64,000 nucleotides of DNA. Origin: an uncultured Lachnospiraceae bacterium (GTDB taxonomy: Bacteria; Bacillota; Clostridia; Lachnospirales; Lachnospiraceae). The translations under genes and the position numbers were made by a program. Below, piece by piece: positions 1 to 6,326 of the stretch (its first letter is position 1; the number at the start of each line of letters is the position of its first letter). A model generated the notes under the pieces. It made no database searches, was not told the origin of the DNA, and was given only the letters and a program-made list of their open reading frames with translations. Where the stretch lies: positions 62,001-126,000 of the forward strand of contig CALEFO010000194.1 of assembly GCA_937877165.1 (NCBI GenBank), written 5' to 3'.

Positions 1-226
1 TCTTGCCAAGGCCGAAGCTCTCGAACAGCGCTCTTCTTCCTCCCCGCAGTGCCCAGCGCACGGCATCCTTCTGGTGTGGCTTCAATGCCGGGTTGATCTC
101 TCCTGCTGCCACCTCGAACCCGGACGATGGTGCAAGCTCTACTTTCGACTGCAAAAATTCCTGATACGTCATCTCATAAAAGGAGCCGATATATCTATTA
201 CCCGGCCGGGGCCCGTCTCCTTTCAT
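1..226 (-). CDS. Helicase-methylase fusion, N-terminal part only (cut by window start)
   Basis: These bases encode the first 75 or so residues of the protein seen complete at 40375-42975, including the beginning of the SNF2 helicase domain. The rest of this copy lies left of the window. It is not a pseudogene on this evidence, only an edge truncation. Confidence 0.85.
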   Translation of the reverse strand, partial: MKGDGPRPGNRYIGSFYEMTYQEFLQSKVELAPSSGFEVAAGEINPALKPHQKDAVRWALRGGRRALFESFGLGK

Positions 227-237
227 CTTTTCCCAGC

Positions 238-296
238 GGTCCGGATTTGTCCGAATCTGTCCGGCCTGTCCGTTCCGCTTTTGTCCATTTCTGTCT
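238..296. repeat. Iteron-like TGTCCG repeats, possible phage origin
   Basis: TGTCCG or close variants start near 248, 258, 267, 282 and 292, with a GTCCGG before them, mostly about one helical turn apart. They sit in the gap between the helicase-methylase start and the next gene, within the replication region. An origin role is an inference. The same array is at 42987-43045. Confidence 0.35.
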
Positions 297-358
297 TTTC
301 TGCGCAGATTATGGCTGATTTTCTGCCATTTTCCGCCCTTTCTCTAAAATGCCATCGC

Positions 359-377
359 GCACGTGAAATTCACGTGC
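359..377. promoter_or_regulatory. Perfect 19-bp palindrome
   Basis: The arms GCACGTGAA and TTCACGTGC flank one central base and overlap the stop codon of the HNH-like gene. It could be a protein binding site or an RNA hairpin. There is no T-run, so it is not a standard terminator. Also present at 43108-43126. Confidence 0.4.
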
Positions 378-756
378 AGACTTCCATTTTCTCTGTGCTC
401 TTTTCGCGCAGATTATGGCTATTCCTCCCTATGAAATTCTCCCCGAAGATCTCCATCCACTCCTCATGCGTATGCCCTGGCAGGCTCTCCCACTTCTCCT
501 GTGCCATTTCCTGCAGCATCCGCTGATATCCGTTGAACTCCGGATGATGGACCGCCTCCCGGCAGCCTTCTATATCGCCTTCGTGATGCTTCACGCACAG
601 GTGAACCCACAAACCGTAGTGTTCTGACAGCTTCCGGTTCTTCCCTGGGAAAATATGGTGCTTGTGCAGTGCCCGTTTTTCCATATCATCGCCGTCCAGC
701 AGGGCGCAGAGGAAACACACCCTGCTGCCCTTCGGCTCCATGATGGATTTACTCAT
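370..756 (-). CDS. HNH-like zinc-binding phage protein
   Basis: 128 aa from the start chosen here, which overlaps the end of the upstream gene by 8 bases and has a purine-rich leader. The protein has a CxxC pair near its N-terminus (CFLC), a KHHIFPG motif and a CVKHHE motif. This is the Cys/His pattern of the HNH-like proteins often found in Firmicutes phage replication modules. HNH enzymes cut DNA during packaging or replication, but here the His/Asn set is not fully canonical, so it may only bind zinc. It is in a minus-strand run of small early genes. Confidence 0.6.
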   Translation of the reverse strand: MSKSIMEPKGSRVCFLCALLDGDDMEKRALHKHHIFPGKNRKLSEHYGLWVHLCVKHHEGDIEGCREAVHHPEFNGYQRMLQEMAQEKWESLPGHTHEEWMEIFGENFIGRNSHNLREKSTEKMEVCT

Positions 757-1204
757 CCTGTACCTGCTCCATCTCCACGGCGTCCTCCACCGTGGTGACA
801 ATCGTCTCGGAGAGCTTCACACTGACCGCGCCGCTCTTCGTCAATGTCATGGACGCCTTCGCGCCGTTTCCCAGTCCGATGCTGACCCCGTGAAAGATTC
901 CATGAGCCGTTGCGTCCGCCGCATCACTCAGGATCTTCGCCGCATCCGGGAACCGCGGTGCAATCACCTTTGCCGCCGCGGTCCTCGCCTTGCTGGCTTC
1001 ATAGCGGATATTGCGCTCCCGGATTGCGCTGTCGCAGTTGCACTCATCCGTCGCGATCCTGTCCAGCTCCTCCTGTGACATGCCTCCGGCGAACCGGACC
1101 AGTCTCCGCTGTCCACAGAAACGGCAGGTTCCCATCTCTGTTCCGGAATGCAGTTCTCTTTCTTCCGTCCTTTCTTCTGTCTCTTCCCTGTTCAACTCTT
1201 CCAT
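749..1204 (-). CDS. Phage early protein with N-terminal zinc-binding Cys pairs
   Basis: 151 aa. The N-terminus is rich in Glu and Arg, followed by CRFC near residue 27 and a CNC pair near residue 55, together a possible zinc site. An alanine-rich helix and a beta-rich tail follow. It overlaps both neighbours by a few bases, indicating translational coupling in the early operon. I do not recognise a specific family. A regulatory or DNA-binding role is plausible but not shown. Confidence 0.5.
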   Translation of the reverse strand: MEELNREETEERTEERELHSGTEMGTCRFCGQRRLVRFAGGMSQEELDRIATDECNCDSAIRERNIRYEASKARTAAAKVIAPRFPDAAKILSDAADATAHGIFHGVSIGLGNGAKASMTLTKSGAVSVKLSETIVTTVEDAVEMEQVQDE

Positions 1205-1686
1205 GATTCCTCTTTCTCCACGTAAAACGCGGTGTTCATCACTTCACCTTTCCATTTTTTCAGCTCATCGCAGATCTGCAGCATCATCGCTTCCTTCTTC
1301 TCATGATCTTCCGTGTGCAGCCCTGCGAACTTATGCGGCTCCAGCCCGCACAGAAGACTTTCCCAGTCCCCGCTGTTCTTCACCTCTTCGCCGTTCTTTT
1401 TTCTCCATCCGTTTTCCTTCCACTGCCACGGCCACCCGGCATTTAAGGCCCCGATGACAGGATCCGACATAATGATCTGCACACTGCAGGGCCGGATCAG
1501 GATATCCAGTGCGGCCGTCAAGGTCCGGAGCTGTGCCTGTTCCTTCGTGACATCAATGAGTCGCACAAATCCGCGGCGCTGTGCCTTCTGCTCTCCGGCT
1601 TCTACCAGCCACATGCCGATGCCGCAGGACTTTCCCGGCGTTGCCCAGGATGTTTCCGCGTAGATCTTTACTTCCACCTTCCTCAC
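1192..1686 (-). CDS. RNase H-like fold phage protein
   Basis: 164 aa. It begins with a strand of alternating hydrophobic residues (VEVKIYAETS) and contains a W-rich stretch with NGWRKKNGEEVKN, which resembles the W..KNGk.vkN signature of RNase HI. The usual catalytic Asp/Glu set is not clearly complete, so enzymatic activity is uncertain. It overlaps the Rep-like gene upstream by 4 bases and the next gene by 13, in the early operon. Confidence 0.5.
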   Translation of the reverse strand: MRKVEVKIYAETSWATPGKSCGIGMWLVEAGEQKAQRRGFVRLIDVTKEQAQLRTLTAALDILIRPCSVQIIMSDPVIGALNAGWPWQWKENGWRKKNGEEVKNSGDWESLLCGLEPHKFAGLHTEDHEKKEAMMLQICDELKKWKGEVMNTAFYVEKEESWKS

Positions 1687-2450
1687 CCCCTTTCCGGTGC
1701 TGCTCTTCCGCGCTTTCTCTTCTCCGGCTCTTCCAGGCGGATATAGCTGATCTCCTGAAACGCCGTCCCGTCCTCATAGGTGCCACACACCGTATGGTCC
1801 TTGTCGATCGCGTAGCCCTTCCGCTCCCGCGGATCCCGGAAGCCTGCTCTTCTGGAAATTACCCGAATGGTAATCTGCGGCTCCTTCAGATTCCGTGAAG
1901 GTGTGTAAAGCTGTCCGATCTTCTTCCCTTCCGTCTCCGCGGTCCGTAATGCGTACTTCACGAAGTAGCTCGCGATGTCCGCATACTGCCCGCCGGAGTT
2001 CAGCGGCACCACGTTCACGATCTGGCCTTCTTCCCAGCACTCACGGATTTCCTTCAGATCCGCATCGGACAGGACCATGTGGATATGCCTGGAACCTCTC
2101 GGCCCGACCTCCATGGTGGCCACATATTTCATCTCCTTCCCGGCCTTCTGATACCTGGCCTTCATTCGCCGGCGGAAATTGCTGAACCGCCTTTTCATCT
2201 CTTCGGAATTCTCCGGTGCCTGTGCTTTCTTCCATGAGAGCGTCACCAGAGCATCCTTCCCGTCTTCGAAATTCGCATTGAGCTTCCACCGAAGCCTTGC
2301 CTCTGCTCTTTTCAGGTGTGCCCTCTTCGTACTCTCCGGTGATTCCTTCTCCGGAGGTCCGCCCCTTCCTCTCATCCCATAACGGGGAGCGATGAGCCTC
2401 TGAACCTCCAGCACCTTCCCCGCACGGATGATCTTCTCTATCCCTCGCAT
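1683..2450 (-). CDS. Replication-initiator-like protein (HUH type, putative)
   Basis: 255 aa from the ATG at 2450, preceded by an AGGG-type ribosome site. An upstream in-frame start at 2537 is possible. The middle contains RHIHMVL, the His-hydrophobic-His motif of HUH endonucleases, and a later YFVKYALR segment that could hold the catalytic Tyr. HUH Reps nick one strand to start rolling-circle-like replication. The protein is Arg/Lys-rich overall. It lies close to the iteron-like array. The function is inferred from these motifs only. Confidence 0.55.
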   Translation of the reverse strand: MRGIEKIIRAGKVLEVQRLIAPRYGMRGRGGPPEKESPESTKRAHLKRAEARLRWKLNANFEDGKDALVTLSWKKAQAPENSEEMKRRFSNFRRRMKARYQKAGKEMKYVATMEVGPRGSRHIHMVLSDADLKEIRECWEEGQIVNVVPLNSGGQYADIASYFVKYALRTAETEGKKIGQLYTPSRNLKEPQITIRVISRRAGFRDPRERKGYAIDKDHTVCGTYEDGTAFQEISYIRLEEPEKRKRGRAAPERG

Positions 2451-2601
2451 TTCCCTGCCTTTCCGGATGAACACGGTCGTAAGTTGGATTACTTTACCGC
2501 GTCGCGAAAGCGGATCCGCCCCGCTTCCTCCTGTCATTTTTCTTGTGGTTTTCGGAAAATGCGCTATACTAAATGTTGTGGTGCCGTATGGCGCATTTCC
2601 C

Positions 2602-2633
2602 GGGGAGGCGGTTTTCTCAGAACCGTCTCCTCA
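2602..2633. promoter_or_regulatory. Hairpin upstream of the Rep-like gene
   Basis: GGCGGTT and AACCGTC form a stem around a short loop, in the gap between the Rep-like gene and the 60-aa gene. There is no clear T-run on the minus strand, so it may act as an attenuator or RNA-stability hairpin. Same at 45351-45382. Confidence 0.35.
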
Positions 2634-2813
2634 TTTTCTTTCCAGACTTCCCCAGACCGCCGCGCAGTCCGTCCGGGCTATTTGATGGTCCATTTCGTCC
2701 CGAGTCAGATGCTCCCGCCTCAGATCTCCGCAGATCCGGCTGCAGTAGTCCTTTCCCTTCGCTCTGGTGACCTCTTCTCTTGTCCTGATTCCGAACATGC
2801 AGTTAATAATCAT
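2631..2813 (-). CDS. Small phage protein, function unknown (60 aa)
   Basis: The start codon overlaps the upstream stop in an ATGA arrangement, which decides the start. The product is short, charged and has three Cys. No domain recognised. Confidence 0.45.
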   Translation of the reverse strand: MIINCMFGIRTREEVTRAKGKDYCSRICGDLRREHLTRDEMDHQIARTDCAAVWGSLERK

Positions 2814-3157
2814 CCTGTTACCCCGCGGGTTGCCTGAATCCGCACGGCTCCCCGGCTCACGCCGAACTCGGCTCCCAGCTCTGTCCAGCTTCTCCCGGCG
2901 GCGTTCTGCTGACGCAAATAGGCTCTTTCTTCATCCGTCCATACATGGAAGCCCTTTCTTACACAGGGCTTTGCGGCCTTCTTCGCCGCTGCTCCAGCTT
3001 TCCGTTTCTGCTGCATCACCTGCGCCGCGGCCTTCCGTCTTCTCTGCACCGCTTTCTGCTCTGTCCAGCCTTCCGGAAGCTCCGGCTTCGCTCTATACTC
3101 GTGCGTCGCCGGGAGTTTCGTCTCCGGAAGCGCCACCTTCCTTACTCTTGCCTGCAT
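2810..3157 (-). CDS. Phage DNA-binding protein with C-terminal helix-turn-helix
   Basis: 115 aa. The N-terminal half is Lys/Arg/Ala-rich. The C-terminal half (WTDEERAYLRQQNAAG then SWTELGAEFGVSRGAVR) has the spacing of a Myb/homeodomain-like helix-turn-helix. It is the first gene of the minus-strand early run and diverges from the plus-strand gene at 3217, so it may control its own promoter region. The target is unknown. Confidence 0.55.
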   Translation of the reverse strand: MQARVRKVALPETKLPATHEYRAKPELPEGWTEQKAVQRRRKAAAQVMQQKRKAGAAAKKAAKPCVRKGFHVWTDEERAYLRQQNAAGRSWTELGAEFGVSRGAVRIQATRGVTG

Positions 3158-3179
3158 CGTCTTTTCCCTTTTCTACGTG

Positions 3180-3187
3180 CTATAATT
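3180..3187 (+). promoter_or_regulatory. -10-like TATAAT upstream of the 63-aa plus-strand gene
   Basis: A TATAAT hexamer lies about 30 bases before the start at 3217, in the divergent gap. No convincing -35 was found. Same at 45929-45936. Confidence 0.4.
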
Positions 3188-3216
3188 TCGCTATACACTT
3201 TTTTGGTAGGTCCCTC

Positions 3217-3408
3217 ATGTCTGATATGGAAATCCCCGATTTCGGTGATATTCTCGATGATCCTGATCAGAGAATTATTCGTTATATGGATATGCTTGAA
3301 GAAAAGCACAAACGTCGTGAGAACATCACCTTATGCATTTCCATCATCAGCGCTATTGCTGGTGTCATCGCTTCCATCGCATCCGTTGCTGCTCTGCTGA
3401 AGCATTAA
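3217..3408 (+). CDS. Small single-pass membrane protein
   Basis: 63 aa. The first 40 residues are acidic and hydrophilic with IPDFGDILDDP. Residues about 41-58 form one hydrophobic segment rich in Ile, Ala and Val. It stands alone on the plus strand among minus-strand genes, behind a TATAAT box, and its end overlaps the 78-aa convergent gene. A superinfection-exclusion role would fit a lysogeny-expressed small membrane protein, but this is speculation. Confidence 0.45.
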   Translation: MSDMEIPDFGDILDDPDQRIIRYMDMLEEKHKRRENITLCISIISAIAGVIASIASVAALLKH

Positions 3409-3567
3409 CTTCAGCTCTCTGATTTCCCGGATGATCATCACCATCAGAATGACATTCACATTCCCGATCTCATCAGCATGCCTTTCCAACCTGTCCAGTC
3501 CAGCATCGGAAATTTTTCCGATGCGCCGGTATTCCGTCGGCTTGTTCTTCTTTCGCAGTATTCCCAT
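3331..3567 (-). CDS. Small phage protein, function unknown (78 aa)
   Basis: The product starts with a basic segment, has a hydrophobic stretch around residues 36-48 and ends in an acidic, Asp/Ser-rich tail. It overlaps the convergent 63-aa gene by 78 bases, so one of the two may not be expressed at the same time. No family recognised. Confidence 0.35.
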   Translation of the reverse strand: MGILRKKNKPTEYRRIGKISDAGLDRLERHADEIGNVNVILMVMIIREIRELKLMLQQSSNGCDGSDDTSNSADDGNA

Positions 3568-3618
3568 TGCCCTTTTTCACCTCGTCCATAACAAGACGAC
3601 GATCGTTCTCATACGCCC

Positions 3619-3861
3619 TCACCCCGCATCGTCCAGGTCCTCGCCCTGGTATCTCCTTTGGTACTTTCCCCGCAGTCTTTCCATCCGTTCCTCCTCGCGC
3701 TGCCTCCGTTCTTTCCGGTCTTCCAGCCAGACAGACAGGATGATCAGTGCTGCGCCAATCGCGAAGAATGCGATTGCCGCTCCGGTCTTGTCAAAAAAAG
3801 CACTCATGACCGTTGACTCCAGCAGACAGATCAGCCCGCCAAACGATAAAATGTCCTTCAT
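3619..3861 (-). CDS. Small membrane protein, function unknown (80 aa)
   Basis: A hydrophobic segment (about residues 27-45, AAIAFFAIGAALIILSVWL) is followed by a highly charged Arg/Glu tail predicted to form a helix. The start overlaps the upstream stop (ATGA). A second in-frame Met at residue 19 is an alternative start. Confidence 0.45.
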   Translation of the reverse strand: MKDILSFGGLICLLESTVMSAFFDKTGAAIAFFAIGAALIILSVWLEDRKERRQREEERMERLRGKYQRRYQGEDLDDAG

Positions 3862-3986
3862 GCCGCTTTCTCCCTCTCCCTCAAGATGGCCATCAGAACC
3901 GAATAAAACTCGCTTCCGGCCGGAATCATGATTCCTTCCATGGACTCTCTGACGGATCCGTCAGAGAGAATGTTTCGCACACTCAT
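3858..3986 (-). CDS. Very small phage protein (42 aa)
   Basis: This short frame has a good ribosome site (AGGAGAAGGGG before the ATG) and its stop overlaps the next start by four bases, which supports real translation. It contains no recognised domain. Confidence 0.45.
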   Translation of the reverse strand: MSVRNILSDGSVRESMEGIMIPAGSEFYSVLMAILREREKAA

Positions 3987-4080
3987 TTCCCCTTCTCCTT
4001 TCGTGGTGCCTCCTCCGTGCTATATACTTTCTTCACAGGCTCCTGCCAGAGCCGAGTATCTAAGGAAGGAGGTATATGTC

Positions 4081-4431
4081 ATGGAAGAATTGAAATCTTC
4101 GCATTTTAAATGGTCTGATGCTTCATCTCTCCATTGGAATGACCTGTCTGGTTCAGCTCTTACTTATGGAGATCTCCAGAAAACAACAGACGAGGTGTAT
4201 TCCCTGTTGAAAGATTCCGCAGATCAAGTCCCACAAGATTTATCTGCTTCTGCTGATTCCCTCGTGGAAACCTACGGATCTTTTGAAAATGTCAAAACCA
4301 TCGGTGAATTCGTCACCGTTCTACACGGTTTTGTACATTCCGATGCGTTTAACAAGCTCATCAGCTCCGCTTGCCGCGCTGCCATCGAGCAGACCGTCAA
4401 ACACATCATCGACATTCTTTTTTCTCTTTGA
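4081..4431 (+). CDS. Phage protein of unknown function on the plus strand (116 aa)
   Basis: An AGGAGG ribosome site lies 8 bases before the ATG at 4081. The protein is mostly helical and soluble until a C-terminal hydrophobic end (IIDILFSL). It is less GC-rich than neighbouring structural genes and ends in a strong hairpin shared with the convergent gene. Position beside the immunity region suggests expression in the lysogen. No family recognised. Confidence 0.45.
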   Translation: MEELKSSHFKWSDASSLHWNDLSGSALTYGDLQKTTDEVYSLLKDSADQVPQDLSASADSLVETYGSFENVKTIGEFVTVLHGFVHSDAFNKLISSACRAAIEQTVKHIIDILFSL

Positions 4432-4435
4432 TTCG

Positions 4436-4462
4436 TCAGCGGGTGCTGCAATCACCCGCTGA
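4436..4462. terminator. Bidirectional terminator-like hairpin
   Basis: TCAGCGGGTG and CACCCGCTGA form a perfect 10-bp stem with a 7-base loop between two convergent genes. Also at 47185-47211. Confidence 0.6.
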
Positions 4463-4835
4463 TGACCTTTATTACCTCTACTATCTTTGAAATGATTTCT
4501 ACCGAAATCAGGCTCGCAGTTAATCCGTACAGAATTCCTGCTTTTGCTTTTATGCTCTTTTCCTGATCTCTTGCTTTTTCTGATTTCTGTCTGCTATCTG
4601 CTTCCAGCCTCAGGTAATCTATCGGATCCCAGCTTTCCGGAAGCTCTGTCGTGTGCTTTTTTATCTTTTCAAGCTCTTCCTGGCTGATCTCTCTATTCAT
4701 CAGCTTGTATTCACTGGCGTACTGATCCAGCTGGAACGCAGTTGAAAACGAGTAAGCCGTCAGTTCCCCGTCATCTTCTGCAATTCTTGTGATAATGGAA
4801 GGATCAGCTTTTTCTGCGTAATATCTGGCTCTCAT
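4452..4835 (-). CDS. Phage protein with C-terminal membrane segment (127 aa)
   Basis: The start at 4835 is chosen for its AGGAG site; a longer frame begins at 4877. The soluble, charged N-terminal 100 residues are followed by a hydrophobic segment (ILYGLTASLISVEIISKIV). It lies between the repressor-like gene and the convergent plus-strand gene. No family recognised. Confidence 0.45.
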   Translation of the reverse strand: MRARYYAEKADPSIITRIAEDDGELTAYSFSTAFQLDQYASEYKLMNREISQEELEKIKKHTTELPESWDPIDYLRLEADSRQKSEKARDQEKSIKAKAGILYGLTASLISVEIISKIVEVIKVISG

Positions 4836-4862
4836 CCTCTTCTCCTTTCGTGGTGTCTTTTT

Positions 4863-4887
4863 AAGAAAGACCGTCAAGGTCTTTCTT
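4863..4887. terminator. Hairpin after the small XRE gene
   Basis: AAGAAAGACC and GGTCTTTCTT form a 10-bp stem around GTCAA, downstream of the minus-strand XRE gene. Also at 47612-47636. Confidence 0.45.
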
Positions 4888-4888
4888 C

Positions 4889-4912
4889 TTTGTGGTAGAT
4901 ATCTACCACAAA
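4889..4912. promoter_or_regulatory. Perfect 24-bp palindrome
   Basis: TTTGTGGTAGAT is followed directly by its reverse complement, ending two bases before the XRE gene's stop. An operator is more likely than a terminator because there is no loop. Also at 47638-47661. Confidence 0.5.
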
Positions 4913-4913
4913 A

Positions 4914-5120
4914 CTAATTTTTACTTAGCGTTTCAGGCACAAAAATATCGCTCATTGCACATCCGTACAGATTGCAGAGCCTAATAAACTGCTGCGTTCT
5001 AGGAAAGGTACGGTTACTTTCCCAGCTTACAATCGTACTTGTTGCAAACCCAGTCTTTTTGTGGACTTCTTCTTGGGTCATTCCTGCGTTTATCCGTGCC
5101 GCTTTTAATGACATGCTCAT
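4914..5120 (-). CDS. Small XRE-family regulator (Cro-like)
   Basis: 68 aa, almost entirely one helix-turn-helix domain: MTQEEVHKKTGFATSTIVSWE covers the two recognition helices. It faces away from the larger XRE repressor at 5264, with the operator region between them, the standard arrangement of a Cro/CI switch. As the leftward early gene it probably represses the lysogeny promoter, but which of the two is the repressor of lytic growth is inferred from position. A ribosome site (AGGAGG) precedes the start. Confidence 0.75.
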   Translation of the reverse strand: MSMSLKAARINAGMTQEEVHKKTGFATSTIVSWESNRTFPRTQQFIRLCNLYGCAMSDIFVPETLSKN

Positions 5121-5160
5121 CCGGTTAACCTCCTTTCGGATTTATTTGAACATGCTCATA

Positions 5161-5181
5161 ATACTAAGTCTTTCTTAGTAT
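5161..5181. promoter_or_regulatory. Switch operator: ATACTAAG-N5-CTTAGTAT
   Basis: A perfect 8-bp inverted repeat with a 5-base spacer lies between the divergent XRE genes, and a related half site (ACTTAGT) follows near 5190. It is the probable CI/Cro operator. Also at 47910-47930. Confidence 0.65.
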
Positions 5182-5216
5182 GTCAATCAAAACTTAGTTC
5201 TTTCGATATTTTTTGT

Positions 5217-5245
5217 TTTACTTTTGCTAGTTTATAAAGTATGAT
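5217..5245 (+). promoter_or_regulatory. Lysogeny promoter for the CI-like gene
   Basis: TTTACT and TATGAT are separated by 17 bases and lie about 20 bases before the CI-like start. Also at 47966-47994. Confidence 0.6.
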
Positions 5246-5263
5246 CAGTGTCAGGAGGGACAT

Positions 5264-5659
5264 ATGAGTGATACAGAATTGAGAAGGATATTTGCTGATA
5301 ATCTTAATTACTACCTGAACATAAATAATTTTTCTCAGGCAGACATGGCACGGTATATGCATGTTTCGACCGCAACCGCAGCACAGTGGTGCACGGGCAA
5401 GACCATGCCTAGAATAGATAAAATTCAAAGTCTCTGTAATTGGTTCGGTATAGAAAAGTCGGATCTCCTTGAAACAGCAAAACATGATCCCGAAGAGAAG
5501 TACTACATGAATGCTGAGGCCAGGGAGATGGCCGAGTTTCTTTTCAAAAATCCGGAGTATAAGGTTCTCTTCGATGCCTCCCGGAAGGTGAAGCCCGAAG
5601 ACATCGGCTTTGTAAAGGAAATGATGGACCGTATGAGGGGAAGTGATTCCAGTGATTGA
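5264..5659 (+). CDS. CI-like XRE repressor
   Basis: 131 aa. Residues about 10-65 form a helix-turn-helix domain (FSQADMARYMHVSTATAAQWCTG region); the remainder is a short helical C-terminal part without the LexA-type protease fold, so release from repression is more likely through the ImmA-like partner encoded next to it. A strong AGGAGG site precedes the ATG, and the gene overlaps the metallopeptidase gene by 17 bases. This two-gene arrangement is known from ICEBs1 and many Firmicutes phages. Confidence 0.8.
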   Translation: MSDTELRRIFADNLNYYLNINNFSQADMARYMHVSTATAAQWCTGKTMPRIDKIQSLCNWFGIEKSDLLETAKHDPEEKYYMNAEAREMAEFLFKNPEYKVLFDASRKVKPEDIGFVKEMMDRMRGSDSSD

Positions 5660-5906
5660 TGATGACATCCAGACCATCTGTCTGGATCTCCCTACCACTA
5701 TCCGATCCTATGTAGTCTCCAACCGCGACGGCAGTTATACCGTCGTGCTCAATGCAAGGCTGTGCCGGGAGCAGCTTCTCAGAGCATACTCCCATGAGAT
5801 CGCACATCTCTGCCGGGGTGATTACGAGAAGACGTGCAGCGCAGATCTGATTGAAGTTCATGCACATCAGGATGCAGAATTATCAGATTCAAGACTTGAG
5901 GCTTAG
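5643..5906 (+). CDS. ImmA/IrrE-type metallopeptidase, short
   Basis: 87 aa, GTG start. It carries HEIAH, the HExxH zinc-binding and catalytic motif of ImmA proteases, which cleave the partner repressor and so induce the phage. At 87 aa it is much shorter than typical ImmA (about 170 aa) but the core motif is present, as in many small phage ImmA homologues. It is translated with the CI-like gene. Confidence 0.7.
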   Translation: MIPVIDDDIQTICLDLPTTIRSYVVSNRDGSYTVVLNARLCREQLLRAYSHEIAHLCRGDYEKTCSADLIEVHAHQDAELSDSRLEA

Positions 5907-5908
5907 AA

Positions 5909-6022
5909 CATTTTTCCCACGTTGGAAAAATGATACTGAACTGTCCTGATCATTTTGTTGACATCAACAATATGATCGTCCCTGCAAAAAGTACCTACCA
6001 TTTTGCTGATGTCGGCAAAATG
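5909..6022. promoter_or_regulatory. Three 24-bp palindromes in a row
   Basis: Palindromes occupy 5909-5932, 5951-5974 and 5999-6022. Each runs from CATTTT to a matching AAAATG or ATATG, with 9 to 11 paired positions per arm, and their starts are 42 and 48 bases apart. The regular length suggests binding sites for one dimeric protein. The gap 5907-6326 is otherwise non-coding. Also at 48658-48771. Confidence 0.55.
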
Positions 6023-6081
6023 ATAATAGTTTGTAAGGGGGTCTTTTTCTTCTATAAAGATGTCAGATTTAAAGATCTCGA

Positions 6082-6151
6082 TAGTTCAATTTTTGCTGAT
6101 TTATTGTACTATCCATTGTAATGGTTCAAGGTTTTGCGAAATATTGAACTA
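6082..6151. repeat. Inverted repeat enclosing about 52 bases
   Basis: TAGTTCAAT at 6082 pairs with ATTGAACTA ending at 6151, with further imperfect pairing inside. It lies between the palindrome cluster and the Abi promoter. Also at 48831-48900. Confidence 0.4.
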
Positions 6152-6195
6152 CCCACGACAATCACGCGAATCACACTCGAAGAATAATTTACCTG

Positions 6196-6223
6196 TTGTT
6201 TTTTCTTATTTTTCTGCTATAAT
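6196..6223 (+). promoter_or_regulatory. Promoter of the Abi leader RNA
   Basis: TTGTTT and TATAAT with a 16-base spacer. Transcription would start near 6230. Also at 48945-48972. Confidence 0.65.
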
Positions 6224-6229
6224 AGGATA

Positions 6230-6297
6230 TGTTTTTATAGCGAATGACTGTTGATCGGTCACAGAAGGGGCTACGGGTTTTCCTGTAGCTCCTTTTT
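6230..6297 (+). ncRNA. Candidate small RNA upstream of the Abi gene
   Basis: From the predicted start near 6230 the transcript would fold into a small hairpin (TGAC/GTCA, 6245-6261) and then a strong stem (GGGGCTACGGG with CCTGTAGCTCC) followed by TTTTT. This is a complete rho-independent terminator placed before the Abi coding region. Abi_2/AbiF genes are known to be accompanied by a conserved structured RNA at this position that acts as partner or antitoxin. Identity with that RNA family is inferred from position and shape, not from a covariance search. Confidence 0.6.
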
Positions 6298-6326
6298 GTA
6301 TTTATATTATTTCATGAGGGTTTAAT

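Noticed and set aside
238..296. CRISPR array
   Set aside because: The repeated units are only 6-7 bases with irregular spacing, and no cas genes exist in the window.
5930..6254. Short plus-strand frames between ImmA and Abi
   Set aside because: They cover palindromes and a promoter, lack ribosome sites and resemble no protein.
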